DNA of 64,000 nucleotides from Cupriavidus neocaledonicus (GCF_000372525.1 NZ_AQUR01000079.1:1-64000), one strand, 5' to 3'. Shown: positions 25,480 to 34,783, counted from the first letter of the stretch. Numbers and translations: made by a program. Notes: a model not told the origin generated them from the letters alone.

Positions 25480-26436
25480 CTACAGTCCACGGCCGCGCCG
25501 GCGCGCCTTGCCGACGGACAGCGCCATGCGGGCCGGCCGGCTCCGCCGTGGCGGCGTCGCGGCGGCGGCTTCGGCAGGCGCCGCGCCGGCCTGCTCCCGG
25601 TACTCCGCCAGCAGGCTTTCCCGCTGGCGCACCCGTTCTTCCAGTACCGCGATTGCCTGGGCGAGCCGGGTCATCTCGCTGCCCTGGCGCGATGCCGCCT
25701 CCGCGGCCCGGCTCAGTCGCTCGACCGCCGCCTTGCGTTCGGCCTCGATCAGCTTTTGCGCTTCCCTGGATGCCACGCGCGCGGCATCCAGTTCCAGCGC
25801 CATGCGGCGTTCATTGGCAGCGGTGCGCTGCATCAGCGTTTCGCGCTCCTGGTCCCATGCTGCTCGCCGGGCCTCGAAATCGTTCTGCATCGCCTCGCGC
25901 GCGGCCAGCGCCGAGGCGTGCTCGGCGCGCAGCGCCTCAGCCTGCTGCTGCCATGCGGTCGCAGCGGTTTCGGCGCGAGCGGCACGCTCCGCCGCCTCGT
26001 CGCGCGCCCGCGTCAGTTCGGCCATGGCAGCCTCCGCGCCTTCGAGCCGCGCCTGCATGACCTGGCGTTCCTGTGCCAGCGCTTCGCGCTCCTGCTGCAG
26101 CGCCGTGCCGGCCTCCGCCAGCGCGGCTTCCCGCTGCGCCAAGGCGGCTTCGGCCGAAGTCCTGGCGCTTTGCAGCGCCGCCTCCCACAAGTAGCGCGCG
26201 GCTTCGGTGACCGGCTCCGGGCAGCCTGGCGCCGGCGCCAAACCCTGCGGATCCTGGATGCGCCCGCCCAGCGCGGCAAACCAGCCATCCAGGTGCGGGC
26301 TGACCGTGTTCGGCGAGCCTCGCCCGAGATGCAGGCGGATGCGTTCGATGGTGGGCCGCTGGCCGGCCTTGAGCAGGCTGTCGGCGGCCTGCCAGACGTC
26401 ATCGCGGGTAATGCCTCGGCTGCGGAGCGTTTCCAT
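25480..26436 (-). CDS. KfrA-family DNA-binding coiled-coil protein
   Basis: 318 residues. The N-terminal domain (about 1 to 115) is the KfrA_N type: TRDDVWQAADSLLKAGQRPTIERIRLHLGRGSPNTVSPHLDGWFAALG. Residues 120 to 290 are a heptad-rich Ala/Glu/Arg/Gln coiled coil, followed by a basic tail. KfrA proteins are plasmid-encoded nucleoid-like repressors that bind their own promoters. Here the gene is in a chromosome-like context and diverges from a tyrosine recombinase gene 113 bp away, with palindromes between. A remnant of the same pairing occurs at 3413 to 6455. Confidence 0.88.
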   Translation of the reverse strand: METLRSRGITRDDVWQAADSLLKAGQRPTIERIRLHLGRGSPNTVSPHLDGWFAALGGRIQDPQGLAPAPGCPEPVTEAARYLWEAALQSARTSAEAALAQREAALAEAGTALQQEREALAQERQVMQARLEGAEAAMAELTRARDEAAERAARAETAATAWQQQAEALRAEHASALAAREAMQNDFEARRAAWDQERETLMQRTAANERRMALELDAARVASREAQKLIEAERKAAVERLSRAAEAASRQGSEMTRLAQAIAVLEERVRQRESLLAEYREQAGAAPAEAAAATPPRRSRPARMALSVGKARRRGRGL

Positions 26437-26466
26437 GGGTTGGGATCCGGCGTTTTTTAAAAGTCA

Positions 26467-26514
26467 CAAATAAGGTTCGATAATGAAGACTTATCGACTG
26501 TTATTTCTTATTTG
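26467..26514. promoter_or_regulatory. Nested palindromes in the KfrA/recombinase divergent promoter
   Basis: Outer arms CAAATAAG (26467 to 26474) and CTTATTTG (26507 to 26514) enclose inner arms TCGATAA (26477 to 26483) and TTATCGA (26491 to 26497) with a 7-nt spacer. The CGATAA/TTATCG core is the same as in the operator at 4695 to 4724. A further pair, TATGAT (26517 to 26522) and ATCATA (26537 to 26542), follows. Likely KfrA-binding and promoter sites. Confidence 0.65.
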
Positions 26515-26548
26515 CGTATGATATATTACAGCATACATCATATTTAAT

Positions 26549-27670
26549 ATGATCAAGATTCGAGACGCCCACGAGGCATACTTTCCACCGATTCCCTCCG
26601 ATGTCGACTTACCGGCCCCGCTCCGCACGTCCCAACTGGATCCTCTCGCCGAGCAGGCGGCCAACGCGTTGCGCCAGGAAGGCGAATCCCGAAACACGGT
26701 GGCAAGCTACCGGTCCGCATTGCGCTACTGGTCTGCCTGGTATGCCCTGCGCTACCGGCAGCCGGTGCGGCTTCCGCTTGCGCCCGCCGTCGTTATCCAG
26801 TTCATCGTCGACCACGCCACGCGCCAGACGCCGCAGGGCCCGGTTTGCGAGCTGCCCGCGGCGATCGACCAGGCGCTGATCGCTGACGGATGCAAGGGCC
26901 GACCCGGCCCGCCCGCGCTGTCCACGCTGACCCACCGGCTCGCGGTCATCGCCAAGGCCCACCAGCTGCAAGGCCTGCCCAACCCGTGCGCCGATGCCAG
27001 CGTGCGCGAACTGATGGCCAGCACCCGGCGTGCCTATGCGCGCCGCGGCCACCGCCAGGCACGCAAGGCCGCCCTGACGCGCGCGCCGCTGCTGCGCCTG
27101 CTCGATACCTGCGATGGCTCGCTCGCCGGGCTGCGCGACCGCGCGCTGCTGTTTTTCGCGTGGGCCAGCGGCGGGAGGCGGCGCTCGGAAGTCGCGCGCG
27201 CCACCATGGACCAGCTCACGCGGGTGGGGCCTGGAGACTTTGTCTATGTGCTGGGCTGGTCGAAGACCAACCAGTCAGGCCGCGAGCACGCCGATGCCGC
27301 CAAGCCCGTCACCGGCGCCGCCGGGCAGGCGCTGGAGGCATGGCTGGCCGCGGCGGGGATCGAACACGGCCCGCTGTTTCGCCGTATCCGGCGCGGTGGA
27401 CATGTGGGAGAAGGCTTGTCGGATGCGGCGGTCAGCCGCATCGTCAAGGCGCGTTGCGCGCTGGCGGGGCTGGATGGCGACTATTCCGCGCATTCGCTGC
27501 GCTCGGGCTTTGTCACGGAAGCGGCGGCGCAGCAAGTACCGCTGGCTGAAACCATGGCCATGACGGGCCATGCCAGCGTATCGACAGTGGTCCGTTATTT
27601 CCGCGCGGCGGATGCCCGGCGCTCGCGCGCGGCTGACCTGCTGGCGCCGAATGCCACCGACAGCCCCTGA
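26549..27670 (+). CDS. Tyrosine recombinase / site-specific integrase
   Basis: 373 residues. SAM-like core-binding domain (about 30 to 160, with QEGESRNTVASYRSALRYWSAWY) and a catalytic domain with Arg211 (GRRRSEV), His315/Arg318 (HSLRSGF), His341 (MTGHASV) and Tyr350 (VVRYFR), so all key residues are present. It has no DUF3701 extension and is thus not a simple copy of the enzyme at 4752, but it has the same divergent KfrA partner and operator core. Substrate site unknown. The AT-rich leader before the ATG lacks a strong ribosome binding site. Confidence 0.9.
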   Translation: MIKIRDAHEAYFPPIPSDVDLPAPLRTSQLDPLAEQAANALRQEGESRNTVASYRSALRYWSAWYALRYRQPVRLPLAPAVVIQFIVDHATRQTPQGPVCELPAAIDQALIADGCKGRPGPPALSTLTHRLAVIAKAHQLQGLPNPCADASVRELMASTRRAYARRGHRQARKAALTRAPLLRLLDTCDGSLAGLRDRALLFFAWASGGRRRSEVARATMDQLTRVGPGDFVYVLGWSKTNQSGREHADAAKPVTGAAGQALEAWLAAAGIEHGPLFRRIRRGGHVGEGLSDAAVSRIVKARCALAGLDGDYSAHSLRSGFVTEAAAQQVPLAETMAMTGHASVSTVVRYFRAADARRSRAADLLAPNATDSP

Positions 27671-27711
27671 GCGACTTGCCATGTCCGCCAACCATGCGCC
27701 GCGGCCGGCGC

Positions 27712-27725
27712 AAATACGGGTATTT
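27712..27725. repeat. Short palindrome after the second recombinase
   Basis: AAATAC-GG-GTATTT lies 42 bp after the recombinase stop. Its right part, ACGGGTATTTCG (27716 to 27727), recurs exactly at 3387 to 3398, just beyond the KfrA remnant of the other module. Possible shared recombination or binding site. Confidence 0.35.
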
Positions 27726-27918
27726 CGCTAGCCGGCGCCTCTGGCTCGCCCTGCGGGGCCTGCCTATACTGGCAGGCGCGCGGGACAGTGCCGGCACAGG
27801 CCGGACGCCGCGCGCGGAACATCCGGCAGACAGTCACCGCCGCCCAAGCGCTGGCGGTACAGGCGCGCGACCACGCACCGCTGCCCGGACCCGATCAAGT
27901 GGAAACGCGGAGATGGGC

Positions 27919-28338
27919 ATGCCCAACGAACAATTCCTCGCCACGCAGGAAACGCGCCGCTCAGGCCTGAAGGCCCTGCGCGCCGCCCTGCTGCAGGTTC
28001 ACAAGGAAGTCATCGGCCATGACCGGGCACAGTATGAACGGCTGAACGGTCCGATTCCGGCCGGCCTGTTTGTCCAGCTGGTGACTGAAGACAACTACTT
28101 CCGCTGGCTCGACCCGCTGTCGCGCCTGATCATCGAGATCGACGAAGAGCTCGAGGCCAAGGAGCACCACGACGACACCTGCCGTGCCGTCGGACGCGCC
28201 GCCGAAAAACTCTTCAGCGACGGGGCCGATCCCGGGTTCCGCAAGCGCTACCAGGAAGCGCTGCAGGACGAATCGGGCGTCATCGTCGCGCACGGGCGGC
28301 TGATGTCCGTCATCGGGCAGCTGCGCCAGCTGCCGTAG
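27919..28338 (+). CDS. Conserved-looking protein of unknown function
   Basis: 139 residues from the ATG at 27919 (GGAG ends 6 nt upstream); ATG 27913 is an alternative. Almost entirely helical and acidic, with SGLKALRAALLQVHKEVIGHDRAQYERLNG and IIEIDEELEAKEHHDDT; no signal peptide or membrane segment. I do not recognise the family. A GCCTGCC/GGCAGGC inverted repeat (27758 to 27764 and 27771 to 27777) surrounds a TATACT, a possible promoter with operator. Confidence 0.65.
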   Translation: MPNEQFLATQETRRSGLKALRAALLQVHKEVIGHDRAQYERLNGPIPAGLFVQLVTEDNYFRWLDPLSRLIIEIDEELEAKEHHDDTCRAVGRAAEKLFSDGADPGFRKRYQEALQDESGVIVAHGRLMSVIGQLRQLP

Positions 28339-28376
28339 CGCGCCCGCGCTTCCCGGACGCTTTACAGCACCGCGCT

Positions 28377-29015
<639 letters not shown>

Positions 29016-29169
29016 TTAGACCGCGCTGCCGTCGCTGCATTCCGGTGAGTCGCCCCGGCCCGCTGCGCCGGGCCAGGCCATGGTCGTGCGGGTGCCTATA
29101 TCGGGACAAAACAAGGACATATTTAAGAAGTGTCCGATATTCAGATGAGAAACAACGGAATACATTGTT

Positions 29170-29265
29170 CTTGCACCCGACCCTGGGTGCCCGATAGAGC
29201 CAGGTTGCCCCCCTTCCTGGCTCCTTACGTTGCCACGATGGTCCCCGCCATCGTGGCATTTTTTT
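29170..29265 (+). ncRNA. Candidate small RNA with three stem-loops and intrinsic terminator
   Basis: Hairpin 1: GCACCC (29173 to 29178) with GGGTGC (29185 to 29190). Hairpin 2: GAGCCAGG (29197 to 29204) with CCTGGCTC (29216 to 29223). Hairpin 3: GCCACGATGG (29232 to 29241) with CCATCGTGGC (29248 to 29257), followed by seven T (29259 to 29265), a strong intrinsic terminator for the plus strand. No plus-strand protein gene lies upstream that could use it. A TACATT at 29161 could be a -10 box, giving an RNA of about 95 nt. Confidence 0.55.
29232..29265 (+). terminator. Strong intrinsic terminator
   Basis: 10-bp perfect stem, 6-nt loop, then A and seven T. Ends the candidate sRNA and lies 22 bp before the convergent tetR-type stop. 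Confidence 0.8.
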
Positions 29266-29287
29266 ATGCGGTGGCTGCAGACCCCGG

Positions 29288-29932
29288 CTACAGGCCCTTC
29301 TCGACCATATCGAGCACGCGCTGGCCGAGGATCTCCGCCTGCTCGCTGGCCCGGCCGCGCAGCGGGCCGTCGATCAGCAGGATCGCCAGGCCGTGCACGG
29401 CCGACCACGCCAGGTATTCGGCGCCGGGCCGGCGCTCGGCCGGCAGCACTCCCGCTTCCACCAGCTGGTCCAGCGCCGCGCCCAGCAACTGGAACGGGTT
29501 CAGGCCGCTGTTGCCCGCCTTGGCCGGGTCGGCGTCGTCCTCGACTTCGTCCGGCACCGAGAATGCCGTGCGGAACAGGCCGGTTTCCGTCAGCGCAAAG
29601 CGGAGGTAGCCGGTGCCGACCGCACGCAGGCAGGCGCGCGCATGCGCGGCGGCGCCGCGGCCCGGGCGCAGCCCGCCGATTTCGGTTTCCATGGCGATCG
29701 CCAGCGCAGACAGGGCCGAGGCGCGCACCGCCTGCAGCAGGTCTTGCCGGCTGGCGAAATGGCGGTAGGCGGCATTGGGCACCACGCCGGCGCGCCGCGT
29801 CGCCTCGCGCAGCACGATGGCGTCGGGGCCACCCTCGCGCGCCAGGTCGATGCCGGCTTCCAGCAGCGCGCGGCGCAGGTCGCCATGGCGGTAGGTCGCC
29901 CGTGCGGGCGGTGCGGAGGCTGCCCGGTTCAT
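29288..29932 (-). CDS. TetR-family transcriptional regulator
   Basis: 214 residues. HTH at about 13 to 60 (YRHGDLRRALLEAGIDLAREGGPDAIVLREATRRAGVVPNAAYRHFASRQDLL region) and a TetR C-terminal helical ligand domain. It probably represses itself; a near-palindrome GTG-x-ACA-x-TGT-x-CAC occurs 51 to 65 bp upstream. Target beyond itself unclear, as the next gene upstream (cardiolipin synthase) is on the same strand. Confidence 0.9.
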   Translation of the reverse strand: MNRAASAPPARATYRHGDLRRALLEAGIDLAREGGPDAIVLREATRRAGVVPNAAYRHFASRQDLLQAVRASALSALAIAMETEIGGLRPGRGAAAHARACLRAVGTGYLRFALTETGLFRTAFSVPDEVEDDADPAKAGNSGLNPFQLLGAALDQLVEAGVLPAERRPGAEYLAWSAVHGLAILLIDGPLRGRASEQAEILGQRVLDMVEKGL

Positions 29933-29953
29933 GCGGGCCTCCCGGAAAACGAA

Positions 29954-30010
29954 TGACAGTTCATGATGTGCGGAGTCTTATAGTGAACAGTGTACACAAT
30001 CAAACTGTCA
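29954..30010. promoter_or_regulatory. TetR-type operator region
   Basis: GTGAACAGTGTACAC at 29983 to 29997 is a near-perfect 15-bp palindrome, and wider arms TGACAGTT (29954 to 29961) and AACTGTCA (30003 to 30010) flank it. Both lie directly upstream of the tetR-type start. Confidence 0.55.
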
Positions 30011-30055
30011 CAAGCTTGTTGCATCGAAGATGGCCGGGTTGCAGCGGGCCGCGGC

Positions 30056-31492
30056 TCAGAGGATAGGCGCGAACAGCGTGGCGACGTGCATCGCCACGCG
30101 CAGCGGTGCCGGCGCGTCAAGGAACTCGTCGAGCCCGATCCGACGGGCTTGCGCGAAATCGGCCTCGAGCATCGCCGCCACCTGCGCCGCAAAGCCTGCA
30201 TCGGCAGTCATCACCATCAGCTCGAAATTGAGCCGGAAGGAGCGGTTGTCGAGGTTCGCGGTGCCGATGGCGGCGGCCTCGTCGTCGATCAGGATCACCT
30301 TCTGGTGCAGGAAGCCGGGCTGGTAGCGGTAGATCTTGATACCCGCGGCAATGGCCTTGTGGGCGTACAGCGTCGAGGCGGCAAAGACGACCAGATGGTC
30401 TGGCCGCGCCGGGATCAGGATGCGCACATCCACGCCACGCAGCACCGCCAGCCGCAGCACCGCGAACACGGCCTCGTCCGGGACGAAATACGGCGACGTG
30501 ATCCACAGCCGGTGGCGCGCCGACTGGATCGCCTCGACAAAAAACAGCGAGCAGGTTTCCTGCGCGTCGGCCGGCCCCGACGGCACCACCTGGCAGGTCA
30601 TGCGCCCGCCCGCTTCCGGCGGCGGCATCAGCAGATGCGGCACCTCGCGCGCGGCCCAGTACCAGTCTTCGGCAAAGGCCATCTGCAAGTCCAGCACGGC
30701 GCTGCCGCGCAGCGCGATATGGGTGTCGCGCCAGGGCGCCAGCGGCGGACGCTGGCCCAGGTATTCGACACCGACATTGTGGCCGCCGATAAACGCTTCG
30801 CAGCCGTCGACGACCACCAGCTTGCGGTGGTTGCGGAAATTGAGCTGGAACCGGTTGACGAAACCGCGATGCGTGGAGAACGCCCTCGCCTCGACGCCGG
30901 CATCGAGCAGCGTGCGCACGTAGCGGCGCGACATGGCGTGGCAGCCGATGCGGTCGAACAGGAAGTAGACCTTGACGCCGGCCTGCGCGCGCTCGCACAT
31001 GAGCGCCTGCAGGCGCTGGCCCAGCGCATCGTCGTGGACGATGAAGAACTGCACGATCAGCACCTGCCTGGCGCGCGCCATCGCCGCGAAGATCGCCTCG
31101 AAGGTCTGCTCGCCATCGATGAGCAGGCGCACATCGTTGTTGGCCAGGCAGGGCATGCCGGTCAGGCGCGGCAGCGCGCGCATGCACGCCTGCACCGGCG
31201 CGTGGACCACGCAGGCGCTGCGGGCCTCGCGCTCGCGCGGGGTCATGCCGTGACGGATTTCGCGCAGGCGGTCGTCGTTGAAGCGGCGCGCGTCGACATA
31301 GCCGGCGAAGGTGCTGCGCCCGAAGATCAGGTAAGGCACCAGCGTGAAGTACGGCATCATCAGCAGCGAGCCGGCCCAGGCAATCGCCCCCGGCGCGGTG
31401 CGCACCGTCATGACGGCATGCAGCGCGGCCACCACGCCTACGACGTGAAAGGCCAGCACGATGATGGCGATGACACTCGGGCTCTGCAGCAT
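30056..31492 (-). CDS. cls: Cardiolipin synthase (phospholipase D family)
   Basis: About 478 residues from the ATG at 31492. Two N-terminal membrane helices (SVIAIIVLAFHVVGVVAALHA and AWAGSLLMMPYFTLVPYLIFG) and two PLD HKD motifs: HRKLVVVDG around residue 220 and HQKVILIDDEAAAIGTANLDNRS near the C-terminus. It joins two phosphatidylglycerols to cardiolipin at the inner membrane. A longer start (31678) is possible but adds a non-conserved segment. Confidence 0.9.
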   Translation of the reverse strand: MLQSPSVIAIIVLAFHVVGVVAALHAVMTVRTAPGAIAWAGSLLMMPYFTLVPYLIFGRSTFAGYVDARRFNDDRLREIRHGMTPREREARSACVVHAPVQACMRALPRLTGMPCLANNDVRLLIDGEQTFEAIFAAMARARQVLIVQFFIVHDDALGQRLQALMCERAQAGVKVYFLFDRIGCHAMSRRYVRTLLDAGVEARAFSTHRGFVNRFQLNFRNHRKLVVVDGCEAFIGGHNVGVEYLGQRPPLAPWRDTHIALRGSAVLDLQMAFAEDWYWAAREVPHLLMPPPEAGGRMTCQVVPSGPADAQETCSLFFVEAIQSARHRLWITSPYFVPDEAVFAVLRLAVLRGVDVRILIPARPDHLVVFAASTLYAHKAIAAGIKIYRYQPGFLHQKVILIDDEAAAIGTANLDNRSFRLNFELMVMTADAGFAAQVAAMLEADFAQARRIGLDEFLDAPAPLRVAMHVATLFAPIL

Positions 31493-31925
31493 CGGTGGGC
31501 TTGTGTCCGCTGACCGGGTCGCGATGCGCGCTATTTTGGCACAGCATGGTGCGGATGTAGGCACCGGCTGCGCGGCGCCTGGCGGCGTTGCCTCCTTTTT
31601 TGGCAGGCCGATGGCATGACGGTGCCAGGCCGCTGTCAGGGCAGCGTCGCCCTGCTTGTCCACAGGAACTGTGGACAACTTTCCGTAGCGCCCGGCCGCT
31701 GCCTCGGGCTTCGAGATCCACCCGCTTCAAGCGCGGCGAACCGCGAAAATCAGCAGATATTTCAGCAATGTCTGATTGTTTTTCAGACCGCACTTTTAAT
31801 ACGCTTTCTGGCTAGGCAAGGCGGTGCTATCGAGGTGCCGTGGCCAGGGCTGTCCGACCGCGGCCCGGGCATTCATTGCCGGCTCTCGCCTTACGGTTCG
31901 TATCCTGCCCTGTGGTCCGCCTTCG
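31493..31925. other. Divergent regulatory region with paired DnaA-like boxes
   Basis: No gene. Contains the inverted TTGTCCACA pair and an AT-rich stretch (about 31740 to 31805) that includes GTCTGA (31770 to 31775) and TCAGAC (31783 to 31788). Confidence 0.5.
31656..31678. promoter_or_regulatory. Inverted pair of DnaA-box-like sequences
   Basis: TTGTCCACA (31656 to 31664) and TGTGGACAA (31670 to 31678) are perfect inverted 9-mers with a 5-nt spacer. TTGTCCACA differs by one base from the E. coli DnaA box and equals the form used in some high-GC bacteria. Next to an AT-rich segment; possible DnaA-binding locus away from oriC. Confidence 0.45.
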
Positions 31926-32681
31926 ATGAATATTGCGCTGCTCATGGGCTTTTCGCCCCAACTCCGTACCGTGGCCGAACTGCTGGAGGGCGCCGGCTTC
32001 CGATGCCGCGTGTTCCAGACCGGCCGCGAGCTGATCCACCGCATCAGCCAGGAGCTGTACGACATGCTGCTGATCGACGATGCCCTGCCCGACCTGCCTG
32101 CGCTGGAAGTGGTGCGCGCGGTGCGCAGCGCGCGCTCGCGCGATGTGCCGATCATCCTGCTGGCCACCGACAACAGCGAAGACAAGCTGGTCGATGCGCT
32201 CGACGCGGGCGCCGACGACTACGTTTGCCGCCCGCTCAATGCGCGCGTGCTGATGGCGCGCATCACGGCATTGCGCCGGCGCGTGACCGGCGAACGCGTG
32301 CGCCAGGGCCTGGTGGTGCAGGCCGGCCCCTACCAGCTCAACAGCATGGGCCGCTTCGCCACGCTGCACGGCGAGCGCATCGCCATGACGCCGAAGGAAT
32401 TCGACCTGGCCATGATGCTGTTCTCGAATGTCGGCCGAGTGCTGGCCGCCGAGCGCATCCAGCAGGCGATCTGGCGGCATGAACTGCCACCGCTGTCGCG
32501 GGCGCTGGCGGGCCTGATCTCGCGGCTGCGCAAGACCCTGCGCATCGGCGTGGCCAACGGCATCGTCATCACGGTGGTCTACGCGCACGGCTACCGGCTT
32601 GACGTGCTGGAAGAGAGCATCGCGCCCAGGCTGCCAAAGCCGCCGACGCGGACCTCCATGCCCGGCCCCGCGAACAACTGA
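31926..32681 (+). CDS. OmpR-type response regulator without a nearby sensor kinase
   Basis: 251 residues from the ATG at 31926. Receiver domain (1 to 118) with phospho-acceptor region LLIDDALPDLP (Asp51) and the KPLN-like RPLNARVL; winged-helix output domain (130 to 235) with MTPKEFDLAMMLFSNVGRVL and YAHGYRLD. The usual receiver Lys is replaced by Arg (CRPLNA), so phosphorylation may be altered. No histidine kinase is adjacent. Confidence 0.85.
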   Translation: MNIALLMGFSPQLRTVAELLEGAGFRCRVFQTGRELIHRISQELYDMLLIDDALPDLPALEVVRAVRSARSRDVPIILLATDNSEDKLVDALDAGADDYVCRPLNARVLMARITALRRRVTGERVRQGLVVQAGPYQLNSMGRFATLHGERIAMTPKEFDLAMMLFSNVGRVLAAERIQQAIWRHELPPLSRALAGLISRLRKTLRIGVANGIVITVVYAHGYRLDVLEESIAPRLPKPPTRTSMPGPANN

Positions 32682-32687
32682 GCCGCG

Positions 32688-34538
32688 CTACGCCGGCAGC
32701 GTCTGCGACAAGGCCAGGAAGTCGAGCACGGCCATGCCGTCGGCGCAGCGCTTGGCCTCGCGCTTGGCCGCGGCCGCCGCGGCGCCGATCTGCTGGCTGC
32801 CCAGGCGCTGCAGGCCGGCCACGCCCTCGCCGCAGACGCACACCACGCCCACCGCCATCGATACCGGCGGAAAGAACACCGGCCGCCCGTGCCGGTCTTC
32901 GCCGTGCATGCCGCCGGCGGCGCGATCGGCTGGCGCATACATGGCGCGCGCGGCATCGTTGAAGCGCCGGATCGCGGCCCGCATGCGCGTGGCCCAGTCG
33001 GCGCTCTGATACAGCACCAGGAAATCGTCGCCGCCCACGTGGCCGAGAAAATCCCGGGCGGGGTCGCACGCCTCGGCCAGGATCGCTGCCGCGCCCTTGA
33101 GCATTTCGTCGCCTTTCCAGTAGCCGTACTTGTCGTTGAACGGCTTGAAGTGGTTCAGGTCGACGTAGCAGGCATGGAACTCGCTGGCGGCCTCGATCAG
33201 GCGCTCGATATGCTGGTTCAGCGGGATATTGCCCGGCAGGAAGGTCAGCGGATTGGCGTAGCGCGCCGCTTCCATGCGCACCTCGGTGATCGCCCGGATC
33301 AGGTCGGCGCCGGTGCCCAGCCCGATATAGCGGCCCTGGTCGGTGATCACGAAACCGTCGGCGAGCGAGCGCGTGTTCTCGCCCGACAGGATCTGCGCCA
33401 TGTCCTCCAGGCTGGCACGCTGGTCGAAGCAGGCCGGATCGCGGTTGGCCATGGCGATGCAGGCCTTCTTGCCATAGAGCTCGCGATGGAACGGCGCCGC
33501 GTAGCGGTCGATAAAGGCCTGGCGGCCGATGATGGCCAGCGGCCGCCCTTCGTCATTGACCACCGCCACCGCCTGCAGCTCGGGCTGGTCCTGGAAGGTA
33601 CGCAGCACCGCATCGTTGCTGGCCGCGGGCGAGACCGTCGGCGCCGGCCGCAGCAGCCGTCCCGCGGTGATGCCGGACCAGCCCGAGCGCACCATCTGCG
33701 GAAACACGGCAATGCGGCGCGACGCCAGCGCCTGCCGTACATGCTGCGCGGCCTGCGCCGCCGGTTGCGTCGCCGGCCGTCCCACGTAATAGCCCTGGGC
33801 GCCGGTCACGCCCAGGTCGCGCACCACGGCCAGTTCATCTTCGTCTTCAATCCCTTCGGCGATCACGCGCCCGCCAAAGGCACTCATCATGCGCAGCAGC
33901 GCACGCAGGATCTCCAGCCGGCGCGAGCACGACGCGATGCCGCGCACCAGCGACTTGTCGATCTTGACGAAGTGCGGCGACAGGTGGGCAAGCAAGTCCA
34001 GGTTGGCGTGCCCGGTGCCGAAATCGTCCAGCGCGTACTGCATGCCAAGCTCGCGCAACACCGCCATGGCCACGCCAAAGCTGGCGGCGTCGCCGATCGG
34101 GGTCTGTTCGGTGACCTCGATCACCAGCCGCGACGGTGCAATGCCGGCTTCCAGCAAGGCCGCCATCAGGCGGCCCCGGTCCGCCAGCAGGTGGCGCAAG
34201 GTCTGCGGGCTGAAATTGAGGAAGAGCTTGCCGGGCAGCTCCAGGCCACGCCAGGCGACCTGCGCGGTGCGCGCCGCCTCCACCTCCAGCGCGATGGTGG
34301 CGGGAACGCCTTGCGCCAGCCGGAACAGTGCGTCCGGTGCTGCCCACGGCGAGCCCACGGGCCCGCGGATCAGCGCTTCGTAGCCAAGGATGGCGCCGCT
34401 GTCCGCCTGCACGATCGGCTGGAACACGGCGTGCAGCGGCGGCAGGCGCGCCGGCGCAAGCGCGGTCCCGCCCGGGGCAACGCTGGCAGCGTGGGGCGCA
34501 TGGTCGTGCTGGGGCGTGGCGACGGTCAGGCCATTCAT
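32688..34538 (-). CDS. EAL-CBS-GGDEF cyclic-di-GMP signalling protein
   Basis: 616 residues from the ATG at 34538. The EAL domain (about 35 to 270) keeps the catalytic set: YEALIRG, NFSPQ, EVTEQ, DDFGTG, KIDKSLV, AEGIED, GAQGYY; phosphodiesterase activity is likely. A CBS-pair-like region (310 to 430, with NDEGRPLAIIGRQAF and DQGRYIGLGTG) follows. The C-terminal GGDEF domain has DLNHFKPFND but a GGDDF signature loop, so cyclase activity may be reduced. No membrane segment, hence cytosolic. Convergent with the response regulator gene, 6 bp apart. Confidence 0.9.
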   Translation of the reverse strand: MNGLTVATPQHDHAPHAASVAPGGTALAPARLPPLHAVFQPIVQADSGAILGYEALIRGPVGSPWAAPDALFRLAQGVPATIALEVEAARTAQVAWRGLELPGKLFLNFSPQTLRHLLADRGRLMAALLEAGIAPSRLVIEVTEQTPIGDAASFGVAMAVLRELGMQYALDDFGTGHANLDLLAHLSPHFVKIDKSLVRGIASCSRRLEILRALLRMMSAFGGRVIAEGIEDEDELAVVRDLGVTGAQGYYVGRPATQPAAQAAQHVRQALASRRIAVFPQMVRSGWSGITAGRLLRPAPTVSPAASNDAVLRTFQDQPELQAVAVVNDEGRPLAIIGRQAFIDRYAAPFHRELYGKKACIAMANRDPACFDQRASLEDMAQILSGENTRSLADGFVITDQGRYIGLGTGADLIRAITEVRMEAARYANPLTFLPGNIPLNQHIERLIEAASEFHACYVDLNHFKPFNDKYGYWKGDEMLKGAAAILAEACDPARDFLGHVGGDDFLVLYQSADWATRMRAAIRRFNDAARAMYAPADRAAGGMHGEDRHGRPVFFPPVSMAVGVVCVCGEGVAGLQRLGSQQIGAAAAAAKREAKRCADGMAVLDFLALSQTLPA

Positions 34539-34783
34539 AGGGAGCAAACGGGGGAATGGTGCGCAAGCAATCAGGGCGCAGTGCGGCCCACATTGCATGA
34601 CATCCACATGACGGCACGATGACAGTCCGTGTTGTACGGATGTCACGTTGACGTCACGTTGATCGACGACGATCCCGTGCGCCGCAGCGACCGTCCCGGA
34701 CCGAGGACGGCGCCAGCGGCGAATCGGGTCAAGCCCGGGTTGCGCCGGCTGATAAGGCCGGTGCGCCCGTCTGGAGTATCTCC

